Of a DNA stretch of 64,000 nt, positions 45,853 to 54,925 are shown one piece after another; the stretch's first letter is position 1, and each line of letters starts with the position of its first letter. A program made the translations under genes and the position numbers. The notes below the pieces were generated by a model. The model ran no database searches, was not told where the DNA came from, and saw only the letters and a program-made list of their open reading frames with translations. This stretch comes from an uncultured Aquimarina sp. (lineage in GTDB: Bacteria > Bacteroidota > Bacteroidia > Flavobacteriales > Flavobacteriaceae): the NCBI RefSeq assembly GCF_947492965.1, contig NZ_CANLOZ010000005.1, positions 1 to 64,000 on the forward strand, given 5' to 3'.

Positions 45853-46338
45853 ATGAATGCAACATATAAGGTAAAAGTAAATAAGGATTTTGAATATACT
45901 ATAGACCAGGAAGAAGTCTCCAAAACGGATATGATCCAGACTTCTGATTCAAAATTTCATCTTCTCTATAAGAACAAATCGTATCATAGCGAGATCATCC
46001 AATCAGATTTCAACAATAAAAAATACAGCATAAAGGTAAACTCCAATACGTATGAAGTGGACATTGCTGACTCATTGGATTTGATGATTGCAGAAATGGG
46101 ATTTTCTGTGGGTGCTTCTAAACAAGTAAACTCTATCAAATCTCCAATGCCAGGATTAATTATTGATATTCAGGTAGCGGTTGGACAAACGGTTGAAGAG
46201 GAAGACTATCTATTAGTTTTGGAAGCTATGAAAATGGAAAATATCATTACTTCGCCAAGAGCAGGAACTATTAAATCCATCGAAGTCTCAAAAGGCGATG
46301 CTGTGGATAAAGGAAAATTATTAATCGAGTTCGAATAA
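45853..46338 (+). CDS. Biotin carboxyl carrier subunit of acyl-CoA carboxylase
   Basis: This 161-residue protein has a C-terminal biotinyl domain (about 92-161) with the biotinylation motif EAMKMEN, Lys-127 being the acceptor, and the hammerhead IKSPMPGLIIDIQVAVGQTV. The N-terminal 85 residues form a small beta-rich domain typical of stand-alone carriers in Bacteroidetes propionyl-CoA carboxylase operons. It carries the carboxyl group from biotin carboxylase to the transferase. It is followed by the carboxylase gene after 145 bp containing a REP-like hairpin. Confidence 0.9.
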   Translation: MNATYKVKVNKDFEYTIDQEEVSKTDMIQTSDSKFHLLYKNKSYHSEIIQSDFNNKKYSIKVNSNTYEVDIADSLDLMIAEMGFSVGASKQVNSIKSPMPGLIIDIQVAVGQTVEEEDYLLVLEAMKMENIITSPRAGTIKSIEVSKGDAVDKGKLLIEFE

Positions 46339-46366
46339 GTAGCTAGTGGCAAAAAATAAATTTCTA

Positions 46367-46437
46367 TGTCAAACTGAGCTTGTCGAAGTTTTTATACACT
46401 TCAATTATTAAAGTTCTTCGACAAGCTCAGAATGACA
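46367..46437. repeat. REP-like long inverted repeat inside the carboxylase operon
   Basis: The 22-bp arms at 46367-46388 and 46416-46437 both contain CTGAGCTTGTCGAAG or its complement and differ only by an AA/TT pair. The same arm occurs at 62732-62803 and partly at 40672-40694. It can fold into a strong hairpin and may tune expression between the carrier and carboxylase genes. Confidence 0.75.
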
Positions 46438-46483
46438 ACTTAGATGTCATGTTTTTTGTCTTTTAAAGAAAGTCTAAACGATT

Positions 46484-47926
46484 ATGAAAAAAATATTGGT
46501 CGCTAATAGAGGCGAGATTGCTATACGGGTAATGAAAACGGCTAGCAAAATGGGGATTAAAACGGTAGCTATCTATTCTACTATAGATAGGAATTCACCT
46601 CACGTGGCATTTGCCGATGAAGCCGTTTGTGTTGGTGAAGCTCCTTCTAGTGAATCTTATTTATTAGGAAATAAGATTATTGAAATCGCCAAAGAATTAA
46701 ACGTGGATGCCATACATCCTGGATATGGATTCTTAAGTGAAAATGCGGAATTCGCTTCGGAAGTAGAAAAGAATGATATCATTTTTATTGGACCTAAGTC
46801 CAAAGCGATTGAAGTTATGGGAAGTAAGCTAGCGGCAAAAGAAGCGGTTAAAGCATATGACATCCCTATGGTACCAGGTATCGAAGAAGCGATCACAGAT
46901 CCTGAAAAAGCTAAAGAAATTGCCAGAGAAATAGGGTTTCCTATTTTGATCAAAGCTTCTGCTGGTGGTGGTGGAAAAGGAATGCGTGTAGTAGAAAAAG
47001 AAGAAGACTTAGAATCTCAAATGCAACGTGCCATTAGTGAGGCTGTTTCTGCCTTTGGTGATGGTTCTGTTTTTATCGAAAAATATGTAGGTTCTCCAAG
47101 ACATATCGAGATTCAGGTGATGGCTGATACGCATGGAAATGTATTACACTTTTTTGAAAGAGAATGTAGTGTACAAAGAAGACACCAAAAAGTAGTGGAA
47201 GAAGCTCCTTCTGCTGTACTAAGTCCAGAATTAAGAACTAAAATGGGAGAAGCTGCGGTTAGAGTAGCCAAAGCTTGTGATTATGTTGGTGCGGGAACAG
47301 TAGAATTTTTATTGGATGAGCAACATAATTTCTACTTCCTGGAAATGAATACACGTTTACAGGTAGAACATCCTGTTACTGAATTGATCACTGAAGTAGA
47401 TCTTGTAGAACTACAGATCAAAGTTGCCAGAGGTGAAAAGTTAAACATCAAACAGGAAGATTTAACCATTAAAGGACATGCATTAGAATTAAGAGTCTAT
47501 GCAGAAGACCCTATGAATGATTTCTTACCAAGTGTTGGAAATCTGGAAACCTATCAAATACCCGTTGGTGATGGTATTCGTGTAGATAATGGGTACGCAG
47601 AAGGAATGGATATTCCTATTTACTATGATCCAATGCTATCCAAACTAATCACGTATGGAGAAACACGAGAAGAAGCAATCGAATTAATGATCAAAGCTAT
47701 TGATCACTATCAAGTAAAAGGTGTACAGACTACCTTATCCTTTGGAAAATTTGTATGCCAACACGAAGCCTTTAGATCAGGAAATTTCGATACTCATTTT
47801 GTAAAGAAATATTATACTGCTGATGCTCTGAAAACAGAAATGGAAGAAGAAGCCAGAATTGCTGCATTGATAGCATTACGACAATATCAAGAAGATCAAA
47901 AACAATTAAGATTACCAACACACTAG
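46484..47926 (+). CDS. accC: Biotin carboxylase subunit of acyl-CoA carboxylase
   Basis: This 480-residue protein has an ATP-grasp fold with [16 protein letters not shown] at the start, the glycine-rich loop [15 protein letters not shown] (about 162-176), [16 protein letters not shown] (about 203-218) and [14 protein letters not shown] (about 289-302). It carboxylates biotin with ATP and bicarbonate. Length fits AccC/PccA-type stand-alone subunits without fused biotinyl domain. The transferase gene starts 2 bp after its stop, so the complex is one operon. Confidence 0.95.
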   Translation: MKKILVANRGEIAIRVMKTASKMGIKTVAIYSTIDRNSPHVAFADEAVCVGEAPSSESYLLGNKIIEIAKELNVDAIHPGYGFLSENAEFASEVEKNDIIFIGPKSKAIEVMGSKLAAKEAVKAYDIPMVPGIEEAITDPEKAKEIAREIGFPILIKASAGGGGKGMRVVEKEEDLESQMQRAISEAVSAFGDGSVFIEKYVGSPRHIEIQVMADTHGNVLHFFERECSVQRRHQKVVEEAPSAVLSPELRTKMGEAAVRVAKACDYVGAGTVEFLLDEQHNFYFLEMNTRLQVEHPVTELITEVDLVELQIKVARGEKLNIKQEDLTIKGHALELRVYAEDPMNDFLPSVGNLETYQIPVGDGIRVDNGYAEGMDIPIYYDPMLSKLITYGETREEAIELMIKAIDHYQVKGVQTTLSFGKFVCQHEAFRSGNFDTHFVKKYYTADALKTEMEEEARIAALIALRQYQEDQKQLRLPTH

Positions 47927-47928
47927 AT

Positions 47929-49470
47929 ATGGACTCAAAAATAAAAGTTTTACAAGAAAAAATTGATCAGGCACATCTTGGTGGTGGTAAACAACGTATC
48001 GAAAAACAACACCAAAAAAAGAAACTAACCGCCAGAGAACGTATTGCATACTTCTTGGATGAAGGGTCATTTGAAGAAATTGGTATTCTGGTTACTCACA
48101 GAACTACTGATTTTGGTATGCAAGATGAAGTATACTACGGTGATGGTGTCGTTACCGGTTATGGAACTGTAAACGGACGATTAGTCTATGTTTTTGCACA
48201 AGATTTCACCGTATTTGGAGGAGCACTATCCGAAACACATGCCGAGAAAATCTGTAAGGTTATGGACTTAGCAGTTAACGTGGGAGCGCCAATTATTGGA
48301 CTAAATGATTCTGGAGGTGCTAGAATTCAGGAAGGAGTACGATCTTTGGGTGGATATGCAGACATTTTCCATAGAAACGTACAAGCTTCTGGTGTTATTC
48401 CTCAGATCTCTGCCATTATGGGACCTTGTGCTGGTGGTGCCGTATATTCTCCTGCAATTACTGATTTCACATTAATGGTAGAAGATACTAGTTACATGTT
48501 TGTAACAGGACCTAATGTAGTAAAAACTGTGACTAATGAAGAAGTAACTTCTGAAGAATTAGGAGGCGCAAGCACACATTCTACAAAATCTGGTGTAGCA
48601 CATATCACTTCTTCTAATGACATTCAGTGTTTAGAAGATCTTAAAACATTACTAAGTTATTTACCACAAAACAATAAAGAAACAACAAAAGCATTACCGT
48701 ATACCTTAGGTGACGAGAAAAGAGCTGTTCTAGCTGATATCATTCCGGACAATCCTAACAAGCCTTATGATATGCATGAGGTGATTGGTGGAATTATTGA
48801 TGAAGATTCTTTCTTTGAAATTCATAAAAACTACGCCGAAAATATTATTGTAGGTTTTGCCAGAATTGGAGGTAAAAGTGTTGGTATTGTGGCGAATCAA
48901 CCTATGTTTTTAGCAGGTGTTTTAGATGTAAATAGTTCTAAAAAAGCTGCTCGTTTTACACGTTTCTGTGATTGTTTCAATATTCCTTTATTGGTACTAG
49001 TGGATGTTCCAGGATTTTTACCTGGAACTGATCAGGAATGGAATGGAATTATTGTCCATGGAGCTAAATTATTATATGCCTTAAGCGAAGCTTCTGTTCC
49101 TAAGGTAACCGTAATTACGAGAAAAGCCTACGGAGGAGCTTATGACGTAATGAATTCTAAACACATTGGCGCAGATCTTAATTTTGCTTGGCCAACTGCC
49201 GAAATAGCGGTTATGGGTGCCAAAGGAGCTAGTGAAATTATCTTTAGAAAAGAAATCAAAGCTGCGGATGATCCAGCGGCAAAATTAGCAGAAAAAGAAA
49301 CTGAGTATGCAGATACCTTTGCGAATCCCTACAGAGCCGCACAGCGCGGATTTGTAGATGAAGTGATCTTACCAGAAGATACCAGAAGAAAATTGATCAA
49401 AGGATTTAGCATGCTGGAAAATAAGGAGATCCATCAGCCAAAAAGAAAACACGGTAATATTCCTTTATAA
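47929..49470 (+). CDS. pccB: Acyl-CoA carboxylase beta subunit, propionyl-CoA type
   Basis: This 513-residue carboxyltransferase has the crotonase-like double domain: [57 protein letters not shown], and in the second half [19 protein letters not shown] and [21 protein letters not shown]. The pattern and length are those of propionyl-CoA carboxylase beta or the related methylmalonyl-CoA decarboxylase alpha. With the separate carrier and biotin carboxylase genes it forms the full enzyme, converting propionyl-CoA to methylmalonyl-CoA. Acetyl-CoA as alternative substrate cannot be excluded. Confidence 0.9.
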   Translation: MDSKIKVLQEKIDQAHLGGGKQRIEKQHQKKKLTARERIAYFLDEGSFEEIGILVTHRTTDFGMQDEVYYGDGVVTGYGTVNGRLVYVFAQDFTVFGGALSETHAEKICKVMDLAVNVGAPIIGLNDSGGARIQEGVRSLGGYADIFHRNVQASGVIPQISAIMGPCAGGAVYSPAITDFTLMVEDTSYMFVTGPNVVKTVTNEEVTSEELGGASTHSTKSGVAHITSSNDIQCLEDLKTLLSYLPQNNKETTKALPYTLGDEKRAVLADIIPDNPNKPYDMHEVIGGIIDEDSFFEIHKNYAENIIVGFARIGGKSVGIVANQPMFLAGVLDVNSSKKAARFTRFCDCFNIPLLVLVDVPGFLPGTDQEWNGIIVHGAKLLYALSEASVPKVTVITRKAYGGAYDVMNSKHIGADLNFAWPTAEIAVMGAKGASEIIFRKEIKAADDPAAKLAEKETEYADTFANPYRAAQRGFVDEVILPEDTRRKLIKGFSMLENKEIHQPKRKHGNIPL

Positions 49471-49499
49471 ATAAATTTCTTGGGGAGAAGTCACGAACA

Positions 49500-49535
49500 T
49501 TTTCCTATTTTTACGATAAAGTAATTATAGGAAAA
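49500..49535. promoter_or_regulatory. 9-bp inverted repeat upstream of the small membrane protein
   Basis: TTTTCCTAT (49500-49508) and ATAGGAAAA (49527-49535) are perfect inverted arms with an 18-nt spacer, ending 7 bp before the ATG. It could be an operator or an mRNA hairpin that masks the start. No function is shown. Confidence 0.3.
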
Positions 49536-49542
49536 TGCCCCC

Positions 49543-49896
49543 ATGAATAATAGACAACTCACTAAATTTGCGATCTATGCCATTGCTGTTCTTTGCGCAG
49601 CTTTGATTAACGAATTTGTTATTAAACTTGTAAAAAAACAAATTCATGAACAAGGCTATCTTTTGGTGCTCATCGATATGCTAATCGTAGTATTGATTTT
49701 TGCACCTGCTTTTGCTTTAGTTTCTAAATACACTAAAAAATTATCCAAAGCTTATTTAAAAACTTCCAAAAAGGTATCCAGTAGTAAAAATGGAAACTTA
49801 TTAGGGTTTACCGTAGCTATGATTATTTTATTTGTTCTTTTCGCGTATTTACGCCATAATATTAATGTTATTCAGGATCTAAAAACCATCATTTAG
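49543..49896 (+). CDS. Small membrane protein, unknown function
   Basis: This 117-residue protein has three predicted membrane helices (about 8-28, 38-61 and 88-108) separated by a basic loop (KYTKKLSKAYLKTSKKV). I do not recognise the family. It lies 72 bp after the carboxylase operon on the same strand, with an inverted repeat between, so co-transcription is possible but not certain. No motif suggests an enzymatic role. Confidence 0.7.
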   Translation: MNNRQLTKFAIYAIAVLCAALINEFVIKLVKKQIHEQGYLLVLIDMLIVVLIFAPAFALVSKYTKKLSKAYLKTSKKVSSSKNGNLLGFTVAMIILFVLFAYLRHNINVIQDLKTII

Positions 49897-50324
49897 CAAC
49901 AAAGGTGTAACCGAAGTGGTTTAAACTGCATTCAAAAAGTTAAAATATTAAGTTTTTTTCACCAACTAGGGGTACTTGTTAAGTACCCTCCCTCTACTTC
50001 TGAAGTCCCCTCTCCCTACCTCATTACTAAGATGGTCGAAGCTAAAAGGGAAGTCTCACTTTCCTCTAAGCTTAGTGTCACTTTGCTTTTTACTAGGTTG
50101 CACCAAGCTCTAAGGTACCCTAACCCACTATTGGAAGTACCCCTCATAATCCTTTCACAAACAATGCCCCACCTATATAAGTACCCCTTTGTATTATATC
50201 TTACATGAAACCCATACCTATATATATACCCTCTCCCCACTTAGATAAGTGGGTATTTAGCCATTTGAGTCTGTTTTTGTTAAAAAAATATTAAGGATTG
50301 ATCTATTCTAGTACGATCAAAAAA
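49897..50324. other. 428-bp C-rich intergenic region with short repeated blocks
   Basis: No gene is credible here; a 74-codon minus frame (50016-50240) has atypical composition. The stretch is unusually rich in C on the plus strand and repeats blocks such as AAGTACCC, GGTACCC and AAGTACCCC about five times. Hairpins are GGGTACTT with AAGTACCC (49970-49988) and CCCACTTA with TAAGTGGG (50236-50253). Confidence 0.5.
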
Positions 50325-51215
50325 TTATACATCACATATTAGTATTCCCTCTTTTAGAGCTGCAAGATTATCCTCATAAGTAGGGATAAATTCTTGGGCT
50401 ACATATCCTTTGAATCCAGTATCCACAATTGCTTTCAAAATTGCAGGATAATTTAATTCTTGTGAGTCATTTATTTCATGTCGTCCCGGCACACCTCCTG
50501 TATGATAGTGCGCTATATACTCTTTGTACTTTCTAATGGTAGCAATAATATCTCCTTCCATAATTTGCATGTGATAGATATCGTATAACAATTTAAAGCT
50601 ATCAGAACCTATCTTATCCACCAATTGAACACCCCAAGGAGTATGATCACATTGGTAATCTACATGATCAACCTTACTATTTAACAATTCCATGATTAAC
50701 GTAATATTATTCTTCTCCGCATGCTTCACCAAAGGTGCTAATCCTTTAGCACATTGCTCCCATCCTTCTTCATCAGAGATCCCATTCTTATTTCCTGAAA
50801 ACACAATCACCTGTTGTACTCCTACATGAGAAGCTTTGGAAATAAGCTCTATATATTGCTTTTGTAATTTTGCATGATTCTTCTCATCATTAAAACCCTC
50901 TGTAATACTAGCAAATGTATCCGTAGCTACAGAACAAGAAAGTCCTTTTTTTTGCACTACTTCCCATTCTTCCGGTTTTAAAAGATCAATAGCCTTGATC
51001 CCAATGCTTTTACACTTTTCTGCGAATTCTTCTAATGGTATACTCTGATAACACCATCTACAAACTGCATGATTTACATTTCCTTTTAATCTATCCGAAA
51101 AAGTTCTCGAAAAATCTTGTGACATCGTTCTTCCAAACGCTGAACCACTGATACTCAATGCTCCAAAACCCAGAGACATATTCTGAATTGCTTTTCTTCT
51201 ATTTAGCTTAGCCAT
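50325..51215 (-). CDS. Tat-exported sugar isomerase-like TIM-barrel protein
   Basis: This encodes 296 residues from the ATG that gives a twin-arginine signal (LNRRKAIQNMSLGFGALS); ten codons upstream is another ATG. The body is an AP-endonuclease-2-type TIM barrel of the hydroxypyruvate-isomerase-like group, with metal-site motifs IMELLNSKVDH, LYDIYHMQIMEGD, IAHYHTGGVPGRHE and VAQEFIP. It would act in the periplasm on a sugar or keto acid. It is divergent from the GMC dehydrogenase cluster and shares its 336-bp intergenic region, so it likely belongs to the same pathway. The substrate is unknown. Confidence 0.8.
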   Translation of the reverse strand: MAKLNRRKAIQNMSLGFGALSISGSAFGRTMSQDFSRTFSDRLKGNVNHAVCRWCYQSIPLEEFAEKCKSIGIKAIDLLKPEEWEVVQKKGLSCSVATDTFASITEGFNDEKNHAKLQKQYIELISKASHVGVQQVIVFSGNKNGISDEEGWEQCAKGLAPLVKHAEKNNITLIMELLNSKVDHVDYQCDHTPWGVQLVDKIGSDSFKLLYDIYHMQIMEGDIIATIRKYKEYIAHYHTGGVPGRHEINDSQELNYPAILKAIVDTGFKGYVAQEFIPTYEDNLAALKEGILICDV

Positions 51216-51431
51216 AACCCCAAAATTGAATAGTTCATAAAACACAGCTAATTTAATTAATGATTTGTTAATTTTATTGTTAATACAGAAACAAACTTCT
51301 TATATTAGAAGCGAAATTGTGCAAACAATAGCAATTGAATTATGAAATTCTAATTTTTCATTTTTCAAAACACCTTTCTTCGAGAACAAGAAGAAAACAG
51401 ACAAACAAAAAACTACTATCAGAGCGTACTC

Positions 51432-51455
51432 AATCAAGCAATGATCGGCTTGATT
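51432..51455 (+). promoter_or_regulatory. Inverted repeat in the leader of the GMC operon
   Basis: AATCAAGC and GCTTGATT are perfect 8-bp arms with an 8-nt centre, 97 bp before the GMC start codon. It fits an operator for a dimeric regulator or the first hairpin of a leader RNA. Confidence 0.4.
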
Positions 51456-51480
51456 CGAGATTAATTTATTTTAACATAAA

Positions 51481-51512
51481 ATGAGAAGATTGATCGCAAT
51501 CTCTCATCTTTT
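51481..51512 (+). terminator. Terminator-like hairpin in the leader of the GMC operon
   Basis: ATGAG and AGATTG pair with CAATCT and CTCAT around an ATCG loop, with one bulged A, and are followed by CTTTT on the plus strand. No gene lies upstream on this strand, so it would act on a short leader RNA 40 bp before the GMC start: an attenuator or a small RNA end. Confidence 0.4.
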
Positions 51513-51551
51513 AATGTAACGTATAGACTGTCTGTAAACATCAAAAAAAGT

Positions 51552-53243
51552 ATGGAACAAGAACCTCAATTTGACGCTATTGTCGTTGGAACAGGAATTA
51601 GTGGTGGCTGGGCTGCTAAAGAACTTTGTGAAAAAGGTTTAAAAACACTCGTATTAGAAAGAGGTCGTATGGTAACGCATATCGACGATTACACCACTGC
51701 TAATGATGATCCGTGGGATTACGAATTTAAAGGAGAACCCTCTCGAGAAGAAATTGCCGAACAACCTAAACAACATCGAACAGGGTATGTTACTGATAAA
51801 GCACACCGTCACTTTTTTGTAAATGATCTTAAACACCCATACAATGAAATTAAACGTTTTGACTGGATTAGAGGATATCATGTTGGTGGAAGATCACTCA
51901 TGTGGGGAAGACAAAGTTATAGACTGTGTGATTTTGATTTTGAAGCCAATAAGAAAGAAGGAATTGCTGTAGATTGGCCAGTACGCTATAAAGATATTGC
52001 ACCTTGGTATGATAAAGTAGAAGAGTTTATTGGTGTTAGTGGAGAAAAATTAGGTTTGGAACAATTACCCGACGGACAATTTTTGCCACCCATGGAATTA
52101 AACTGCGTAGAAGAGCATCTAAAAAAGAATATTGCAGAGAATTATGAAGATCGCTTACTTACTATTGGTAGAACCGCTCATATTACCGGAACCAAGACTT
52201 TTGAGGGCAGAATGAACTGCCAATATCGTAATCGATGTATGCGTGGATGCCCATTTGGAGCTTATTTTAGCAGTAATTCATCCACTTTACCAGCTGCAGA
52301 AAGAACAGGTAATATGACTTTGCGACCCAATTCTATCGTACATCAAGTACTCTATGATGATAAAACTGGAAAAGCTACCGGAGTAGAAGTCATTGATACA
52401 CTTACTAAGGAGAAAATGCAATTTACTGCAAAAGTTATTTTCTTATGTGCTTCAGCCATTGCTTCGGCAAGTATATTAATGCAATCAAAATCAGAACGTT
52501 TTCCGAATGGAATGGGAAATGATTCTGGAGAATTAGGGCATAATATTATGGATCATCATTTTAAAGCTGGAGCTGTTGGAAAATATGATGGCTATAAAGA
52601 CAAGTTTTATAAAGGAAGAAGACCTAATGGTATTTACATTCCACGTTTTAGAAACATTGGTGGCGAAACAGATCAAGAGAATTTTAAAAGAGGTTATGGA
52701 TATCAAGGCGGAGCTAGCAGATCCAACTGGGAAGAAACTATTGCTGAGCTTGGTTATGGTGCCGAATTAAAAGAAAAAATATTAGAACCTGGAGGATGGC
52801 GATTCGGACTAATGGGATTTGGTGAGTGTCTACCCTATCACGAAAATAAAATGACGCTCGATTATGATAATCTAGACGAATGGGGATTACCTACCGTAAC
52901 ATTTGATGCCGAGTTTAAAGAAAATGAGCTAGAGATGCGTAAGGATATGATACAACAGGCAATGGATATGCTTTCTAAAGCAGGATTTACAGATATACAG
53001 CCTTGGGATGATATTGGAGCACCTGGTTTAGGAATTCATGAAATGGGAACAGCTCGTATGGGAAGAGATCCTAAAACGTCTGTACTTAATGGAAATAACC
53101 AAATTCACGCAGTTCCTAATGTTTATGTTACCGACGGCTCTTTTATGACCTCAGCGAGTTGTGTAAATCCATCACTTACGTACATGGCTTTTACGGCTCG
53201 TGCAGCAAATCATGCCGCAGAACAAATTCAAAAAAACGCTTAA
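51552..53243 (+). CDS. GMC family FAD oxidoreductase, glycoside 3-dehydrogenase-like large subunit
   Basis: This 563-residue flavoenzyme has the FAD-binding VVGTGISGGW (12-21), the motif HVGGRSLMWGRQSYR, and the catalytic pair His near 496 (GIHEMGTARMG) and Asn near 538 (SCVNPSLTYMAF). A cysteine cluster, NCQYRNRCMRGCPFGA (about 222-237), resembles the iron-sulfur site of FAD-dependent glucose and glucoside 3-dehydrogenases. No signal peptide is seen; the small subunit next door carries a twin-arginine signal, so export as a complex is expected. It would oxidise the C3 hydroxyl of sugars or glycosides and pass electrons to a periplasmic or quinone acceptor. The exact sugar is unknown. Confidence 0.88.
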   Translation: MEQEPQFDAIVVGTGISGGWAAKELCEKGLKTLVLERGRMVTHIDDYTTANDDPWDYEFKGEPSREEIAEQPKQHRTGYVTDKAHRHFFVNDLKHPYNEIKRFDWIRGYHVGGRSLMWGRQSYRLCDFDFEANKKEGIAVDWPVRYKDIAPWYDKVEEFIGVSGEKLGLEQLPDGQFLPPMELNCVEEHLKKNIAENYEDRLLTIGRTAHITGTKTFEGRMNCQYRNRCMRGCPFGAYFSSNSSTLPAAERTGNMTLRPNSIVHQVLYDDKTGKATGVEVIDTLTKEKMQFTAKVIFLCASAIASASILMQSKSERFPNGMGNDSGELGHNIMDHHFKAGAVGKYDGYKDKFYKGRRPNGIYIPRFRNIGGETDQENFKRGYGYQGGASRSNWEETIAELGYGAELKEKILEPGGWRFGLMGFGECLPYHENKMTLDYDNLDEWGLPTVTFDAEFKENELEMRKDMIQQAMDMLSKAGFTDIQPWDDIGAPGLGIHEMGTARMGRDPKTSVLNGNNQIHAVPNVYVTDGSFMTSASCVNPSLTYMAFTARAANHAAEQIQKNA

Positions 53244-53253
53244 TCTAAGTATT

Positions 53254-53892
53254 ATGAACAGAAGACAAGCATTAAGAAATATTGGACTATCAGCAGGATA
53301 TATCGCTGCTACTCCCACCCTTTTCAGTCTATTGCAAAGCTGTAAAAAAGAGTACATATTGGATTGGACACCAGAACTATTATCTGTGGATGAAGGAAAA
53401 GCCTTAGATCACATCGTGGATCTTATCTTACCAGCTACAGATATTCCTGGTGCAAAAGCATTACACATCCCAATGTTTATTGATAAATTTATCAATAGGG
53501 GTATCGAAGAAGCTGAAGAAACACAGATGTTTAAATACGGTGCTGGTGTGATCATGAAAGAATTAGGGGTTAGCGAAGAAAAAAATATCGACGATGTTAC
53601 CACAGAAGAATATGATGCCTTGTTAGCGAAATACTTAAAACTTCCTAAAGAAACCCGAAAAGCGCACTGGGAAGAAATTTCTAAAGTAAAAACTCCTGAG
53701 GATTTAGAAAATGTATCTCGAGAAGCCATATCATTTATTTTCTTATCTTCAGTAAGAGATATTTCTATTTTAGGATTTAAAACCTCAAAAGAAATTGGCA
53801 AAAACGTATTAAACTACCTCCCTGTTCCTGGAGAATATATCGGTTGTGATTCTGTTCAAAATCTTACCGGTGGAAAGGACTGGGCTTTATAA
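53254..53892 (+). CDS. Gluconate 2-dehydrogenase subunit 3 family protein (small subunit)
   Basis: This encodes 212 residues from the ATG used here; an earlier Met in the same frame overlaps the GMC gene and lacks a signal. The N-terminus MNRRQALRNIGLSAGYIAA is a Tat-type signal, with SLLQSC after it. The body (GKALDHIVDLILPATDIPGA, IPMFIDKFI) is the Gluconate_2-dh3 domain. In FAD-dependent sugar dehydrogenases this subunit chaperones and exports the GMC subunit. It starts 10 bp after the GMC stop, which supports a heterodimer. Confidence 0.88.
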   Translation: MNRRQALRNIGLSAGYIAATPTLFSLLQSCKKEYILDWTPELLSVDEGKALDHIVDLILPATDIPGAKALHIPMFIDKFINRGIEEAEETQMFKYGAGVIMKELGVSEEKNIDDVTTEEYDALLAKYLKLPKETRKAHWEEISKVKTPEDLENVSREAISFIFLSSVRDISILGFKTSKEIGKNVLNYLPVPGEYIGCDSVQNLTGGKDWAL

Positions 53893-53917
53893 TTATTACC
53901 TAACTAAATTTAAAATT

Positions 53918-54904
53918 ATGTACAAAACAATCTTTAAGGGGCTTATATGTATGCTTATTATTAGTTCCTGCAAGAATACCTCTAAAGAAACTACCATAAC
54001 CGAAACCCAAGAAGAAGAAACCATACAAGAACCGCCGAAGGAACCAGAACCTATCTTTGAGTTATCCTTAGCACAGTGGTCGCTTCATAAAGAAATCCAA
54101 TCCGGAAAATTAGATCCTATGGATTTTGCAAAAAAAGCAAAAGAACTTGGTTTTACCGGTATTGAGTATGTAAGCCAGTTATATACTCATCTATATAAAG
54201 ATGCAGGCGACCCAGAGAAGGAATTACATGAGATTCTAAATGCGCTAAAAAATAAAAGTGATCAGTACAATGTCCAAAATCTACTTATCATGGTAGATGG
54301 AGAAGGTGATCTAGCCGTTCTTGGTGAAAAAGAAAGAAACCAAACCGTAGAAAACCACAAGAAATGGGTAGATGCTGCTCAGTTTTTAGGATGTCATTCA
54401 ATACGAGTAAATCTATTTGGCATCAATGATCCTGAAAAATGGGTAGAAGTAGCAACTGATGGATTAAAGAAATTATCGGAGTACGCAGCTACTAAGGGTA
54501 TCAATGTAATTGTAGAAAATCATGGCTATTTATCATCTGATGCATCTTTATTAGTAAAAGTGATGCAAAATGTAAACATGAAAAACTGCGGAACACTTCC
54601 GGATTTTGGAAACTTCTGTTTGGAGCGTGAAGGCGGTGCACGATGGGGTGCCAAATGTGTAAAAGAATATCCAAAATATAAAGGTATCGAAGAAATGATG
54701 CCTTTTGCCAAAGGAGTGAGTGCTAAATCCTATGATTTTGATGCAGATGGAAATGAAACTACTATCGACTTTAAAAAAATGATGGATATCATCAAAACTG
54801 CAGGATATCAAGGATATATTGGGGTTGAATATGAAGGAGAACGACTAAGCGAAATTGATGGCATCATTGCCACCAGAGATCTATTAATAAAGCTATCTAA
54901 GTAA
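53918..54904 (+). CDS. Lipoprotein sugar isomerase/epimerase-like TIM barrel
   Basis: This encodes 328 residues from the ATG that gives a lipoprotein signal (MYKTIFKGLICMLIISSC, lipid on Cys-18), followed by an acidic Glu/Pro/Thr-rich linker and an AP-endonuclease-2 TIM barrel. Typical residues are seen in LSLAQWSLHK, LGFTGIEYVSQ, CHSIRVNLFG, IVENHGYLSSD, GTLPDFGNF and IGVEYEGE. It would be membrane-anchored in the periplasm. TIM barrels of this kind in oxidative glycan clusters act as isomerases, epimerases or 3-keto-glycoside lyases. It lies 25 bp after the small dehydrogenase subunit, so a lyase or isomerase step on the oxidised product is the best guess. Confidence 0.85.
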   Translation: MYKTIFKGLICMLIISSCKNTSKETTITETQEEETIQEPPKEPEPIFELSLAQWSLHKEIQSGKLDPMDFAKKAKELGFTGIEYVSQLYTHLYKDAGDPEKELHEILNALKNKSDQYNVQNLLIMVDGEGDLAVLGEKERNQTVENHKKWVDAAQFLGCHSIRVNLFGINDPEKWVEVATDGLKKLSEYAATKGINVIVENHGYLSSDASLLVKVMQNVNMKNCGTLPDFGNFCLEREGGARWGAKCVKEYPKYKGIEEMMPFAKGVSAKSYDFDADGNETTIDFKKMMDIIKTAGYQGYIGVEYEGERLSEIDGIIATRDLLIKLSK

Positions 54905-54925
54905 CCTGGTAATCGTTCTTAAATT

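Larger units (their letters stand above)
51216..51551. other. 336-bp divergent promoter region of the sugar cluster
   Basis: No gene is visible. It separates the minus-strand TIM-barrel gene from the plus-strand GMC dehydrogenase operon and carries two hairpins on the right side, listed separately. I saw no convincing -33/-7 pair. Confidence 0.5.

Noticed and set aside
50016-50240. 74-codon frame on the minus strand after the small membrane protein gene
   Set aside because: Composition rich in Gly, Tyr and Arg comes from the repeated C-rich spacer; no ribosome site or promoter was seen.
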